This document shows, in pieces, positions 33,502-35,823 of a stretch of 35,823 bases of DNA (its first letter is position 1; each line of letters opens with the position of its first letter). The translations under genes were made by a program, and so were the position numbers. The notes below the pieces were generated by a model. That model saw only the letters and a list, made by a program, of their open reading frames with translations. It was not told the DNA's origin and did not search any database. Source of the stretch: JAKVCB01 sp963578605 (GTDB lineage: Bacteria > Planctomycetota > Planctomycetia > Pirellulales > Lacipirellulaceae); the NCBI GenBank assembly GCA_963578605.1, contig CAUZEA010000056.1:1-35823 (forward strand), given 5' to 3'.

Positions 33502-34053
33502 ATGATGGATTCTTTTGCCGGTCAATTGCTGGTTGCGTCGCGGCATCTGGGCGACCCGAACTTCTGCCGCGGGGTTGTCTTGATCTTCCAACACGGCAGC
33601 CAAGGCGGGCTGGGGCTCGTGCTGAATCGCCCTGGCGACAAGCGAATTTCGGACGTCTGGGAGCGGACTGGCCACGAGCCATGCCAGAATCAGCAGACCA
33701 TTTTTGTAGGTGGTCCCGTCCCGGGGCCGCTCATGGCACTCCACACGATCGAGCGGCTATCAGAAACGGAGATTCTCGCGGGGCTCTTCTTATCGACCCA
33801 TAAAGATGCCCTCGACGAACTCGTGCGGCAAGAGAAACCTTTCCGGCTTTTTGCCGGGCATGCCGGCTGGGCCGGTGGTCAACTTGAGGCAGAGATGGAA
33901 GTCGGTGGGTGGCTCGTGACGCCTGCCACCGGTGAAGAGATTTGGCATGATCCGGAAGACATTTGGCGGTTACTCACCCAGCGAATCGGCCTGGGGATCA
34001 TCGCGCCGAAAATCGATCCCAAACAGATCCCGACCGATCCAAGTCTAAACTAG
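33502..34053 (+). CDS. YqgE/AlgH family protein
   Basis: This 183-residue protein belongs to the YqgE/AlgH (DUF179) family. Family features are the start FAGQLLVASRHLGDPNFCRGVVLIFQH, of which GQLLVAS and DPNF are the most typical elements; GLGLVLNRP; a VGGPV segment; and FAGHAGWAGGQLEAE, the counterpart of the usual G.aGW..GQLe. Length is normal for the family. Two adjacent ATG codons (33502, 33505) are possible starts. The biochemical role is not established; AlgH was named for an effect on alginate regulation in Pseudomonas. It diverges from the GntR gene. Confidence 0.93.
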   Translation: MMDSFAGQLLVASRHLGDPNFCRGVVLIFQHGSQGGLGLVLNRPGDKRISDVWERTGHEPCQNQQTIFVGGPVPGPLMALHTIERLSETEILAGLFLSTHKDALDELVRQEKPFRLFAGHAGWAGGQLEAEMEVGGWLVTPATGEEIWHDPEDIWRLLTQRIGLGIIAPKIDPKQIPTDPSLN

Positions 34054-34284
34054 CGAGCCGTCTGGCCGTTCTCAGACCAGTCGCTGACCAGAGTTTCTTT
34101 TTCGCTTTGCCGCCCGGGTTGCCAGCACGGCGTCGTGGCGGCGGTGTTCGTCACGGGCACCGGTGCTAGCGTTTGCGCCCAGGTGTCTTGATTGTTGGCG
34201 TGAGCCTTCGCAATCGCCGATGGTATTGCTGGTGGAACCTCGGTCCAAATTGAACAAGCGGTGTGCCATTGGAGAGCTGACTTT

Positions 34285-35187
34285 ATGTACTGGCGACATT
34301 GGTCCGTTGTTTCGCTTGGCTTGTTGTTGGCCACTCCACTGATGGCCCGTGACATCTTCGTCAACAACCAATCCGGAGACGACCATTCCAACGGACGTGC
34401 TGCCCAGTTCGGCCCGGCCGGTGGTCCTGTTCACACCATTGCCCGCGGGTTGCAATTGGTCGAGCAGGGTGGCCGCATTCGACTGGCCAACACGGGGAAC
34501 CCTTATCGTGAGTCGGTCTCTCTGAGTGGGCCAAACCATCGTGGGTTTGCCAATCGTCCCCTGGTGCTCGACGGCAGCGGTGCGATCCTCGATGGCACCG
34601 TCGTAGCCGCCGACGGTGCCTGGCACCATTATCGCGAGAATGTGTTCACGTTCAGGCCCCGCCGGTTGACTTACCAGCAACTGTTTCACAAAGGCCAACC
34701 ACTCAAACAGGCGCAGGCTGCCAGGGGGTCTGCAAACGTCCCTCGACTTGAACCGCTGGAGTGGGCCTTGGTAAAGGGCAAAATATACTTCCGTGCCGAA
34801 CAGGATCGTTTGCCAGGCGAATACCGGCTGCGGCATGCGGGACTGCCGGTCGGTATTTCCATTTACAACACCGACTATGTCCGTGTGCAAAACTTAACCA
34901 TTCAGGGATTTCACAGCGACGGGATTCGCTTGCCCGATGACGTCCAAAACTGCGAACTTCTCAAACTTGAGTGTCGCGCCAATGGTCGCTGTGGAATTAG
35001 TGTGGGTGGCGCATGCCGGGTCGATGTGGTTGGGGTCACCTGTTACGACAACGGTCGGGCGGAGATGATCGTCGAGCAATTCGCCCGGGTGAAAATTCGC
35101 GATTCCGACCTCGCCGGCGGGATGGTGCCGCCGATCAAGGTCGAGGGAGGAAATGTCACCGTGGACGGTGTCGACTACCAACCCTGA
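34285..35187 (+). CDS. Secreted right-handed beta-helix repeat protein
   Basis: This 300-residue exported protein has a signal peptide (WSVVSLGLLLATPLMA, cleavage before RDIFV). The mature protein begins DIFVNNQSGDDHSNG and continues with HTIARGLQLVEQGGRIRL, a common start of parallel beta-helix proteins of the pectate-lyase/NosD type. Later parts repeat short Asn/Gly/Val-rich strands (VRVQNLTIQGF, GIRLPDDVQNCELLKLECRANGRCGISV) consistent with beta-helix coils. ATG 34285 is chosen because GGAGAG lies 9 bases upstream and the signal peptide follows directly; GTG 34261 is a less likely alternative. No catalytic residues can be assigned; it may be a polysaccharide-binding or degrading protein. 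The 231-base gap 34054-34284 holds nothing recognisable. Confidence 0.85.
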   Translation: MYWRHWSVVSLGLLLATPLMARDIFVNNQSGDDHSNGRAAQFGPAGGPVHTIARGLQLVEQGGRIRLANTGNPYRESVSLSGPNHRGFANRPLVLDGSGAILDGTVVAADGAWHHYRENVFTFRPRRLTYQQLFHKGQPLKQAQAARGSANVPRLEPLEWALVKGKIYFRAEQDRLPGEYRLRHAGLPVGISIYNTDYVRVQNLTIQGFHSDGIRLPDDVQNCELLKLECRANGRCGISVGGACRVDVVGVTCYDNGRAEMIVEQFARVKIRDSDLAGGMVPPIKVEGGNVTVDGVDYQP

Positions 35188-35207
35188 TCAAGGTTTTTTT
35201 GATGAAC

Positions 35208-35823
35208 TCATGAAGCCGGGGTTTCTTCGTCGGGTGGCAACGGTACCTTCTTCCGCCACGTGAGATAAAAGAGCACGGCCAGGGCGGCTACCAGGATGGT
35301 TCCCAGCCGGTGTGAAATGGCCACGATTGAGCCATCTCCCGGGTTGACGGGAGTTCCCGCCGGGACGACTCGAAAGAGGCCCTCGAACGCCAATTCCAGC
35401 GTTCCGAATCCACTCGGGGTGAGCGGAACCACGGCCGTCAAGAGGGCCAGTGGCACGCAGACGAAATGTTCCGCCAGGGTGGGGGCTTCGATCGGCAGTC
35501 CTCGGGAAACCCAGTAGTACGACGTGATGTAGATCGATGCGGAGGTAAAAGAAATGAGGAGTGCGACCAGTAGATATCGTTTTTGGGAGCGGTAGGCTTG
35601 GGTCATGGAAAGTAATTTGACGACAACGTGGCCGATGGCCGGTAATTTTTCGGCCCAGTTTTTGAGTATTTCAAAAAGTTGGTTGGGAAGAAAAAGCAGC
35701 AGCAGAACGCTCGCGATTGCGACCATCGTTGCCAGCAGGGTTCCCCGGCACACCAGATTGACGGGTGTCGATTCCCCCTGGCCCAAGCCAAAAATCAGGA
35801 TGGCCAGGCTAGCCAAGAGGAGC
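35208..35823 (-). CDS. Lysylphosphatidylglycerol synthase transmembrane/UPF0104-like protein (5' part outside window)
   Basis: The C-terminal 204 or so residues of a polytopic membrane protein are present; the frame is open to the right edge, so the N-terminus is missing. Several hydrophobic segments are visible. The family-typical element VPLTPSGFGTLELAFEGLF, followed by a final TM segment and a short charged tail (WRKKVPLPPDEETPAS), matches the flippase-like domain shared by MprF (lysylphosphatidylglycerol synthase) and UPF0104/AglD proteins. Such proteins are proposed to move lipids or lipid-linked substrates across the membrane. The gene converges on the beta-helix gene with a 20-base gap. 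Its specific substrate is unknown. Confidence 0.85.
   Translation of the reverse strand, partial: LLLASLAILIFGLGQGESTPVNLVCRGTLLATMVAIASVLLLLFLPNQLFEILKNWAEKLPAIGHVVVKLLSMTQAYRSQKRYLLVALLISFTSASIYITSYYWVSRGLPIEAPTLAEHFVCVPLALLTAVVPLTPSGFGTLELAFEGLFRVVPAGTPVNPGDGSIVAISHRLGTILVAALAVLFYLTWRKKVPLPPDEETPAS

Overview
The window reads as chromosomal DNA of a planctomycete, most likely of the Pirellula group (order Pirellulales). The basis is the combination of very large dockerin-bearing exported proteins carrying an N-terminal LExRxLLS/A-type motif, a Cys/Gly-rich BBP7-like outer-membrane beta-barrel protein, several GTG or TTG starts, weak or absent Shine-Dalgarno sequences at many genes, and a duplicated chaperonin locus. 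This placement is inference from gene families; no rRNA gene is present.

Layout. Bases 1-215 hold the start of a small secreted Gly/Tyr/Cys-rich protein (minus strand, running off the left edge). An SLC13/DASS-type anion transporter follows (482-1852, plus). Two tandem paralogous genes of about 5 kb (2026-7026 and 7399-12483, both minus) encode kexin-like subtilases with a P domain, Cna-B/SdrD-B-like repeats, a GEVED region and a type I dockerin. Next come a BBP7-like porin (12930-14540), the GTPase HflX (14935-16275) and a giant adhesin-like protein of about 2,480 residues (16608-24062), closely followed by an SDR oxidoreductase and an RluA-family pseudouridine synthase, all plus strand. These converge on a minus-strand chaperone cluster which, in transcription order, is groEL-groES-groEL-dnaJ-grpE-fmdB (31921 down to 25767). 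The right end holds a FadR-type GntR regulator (minus), a YqgE/AlgH protein (plus), a secreted beta-helix protein (plus) and a truncated membrane protein of the lysylphosphatidylglycerol-synthase transmembrane family (minus).

How the parts fit together. The chaperone block is a coherent proteostasis unit without dnaK. The two subtilases and the giant protein form an extracellular set: all three have the same kind of N-terminal motif, a dockerin near the C-terminus, and a similar short acidic-then-hydrophobic C-terminal tail, which suggests a common but uncharacterised export or sorting route.

Most notable observations: (1) the subtilase at 2026-7026 has Gly (GGC) where the catalytic Ser should be, while its neighbour keeps a full triad, giving a pseudoprotease/protease pair; (2) at least eight separate intergenic regions carry short tandem duplications of 17-25 bp; (3) the giant protein contains two copies of a small FCCH-like module, each set inside a different larger domain; (4) the GntR gene has a near-consensus promoter with a perfect palindrome between its -35 and -10 boxes. 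All domain calls were made by reading the translated sequence by eye; no database search was run.
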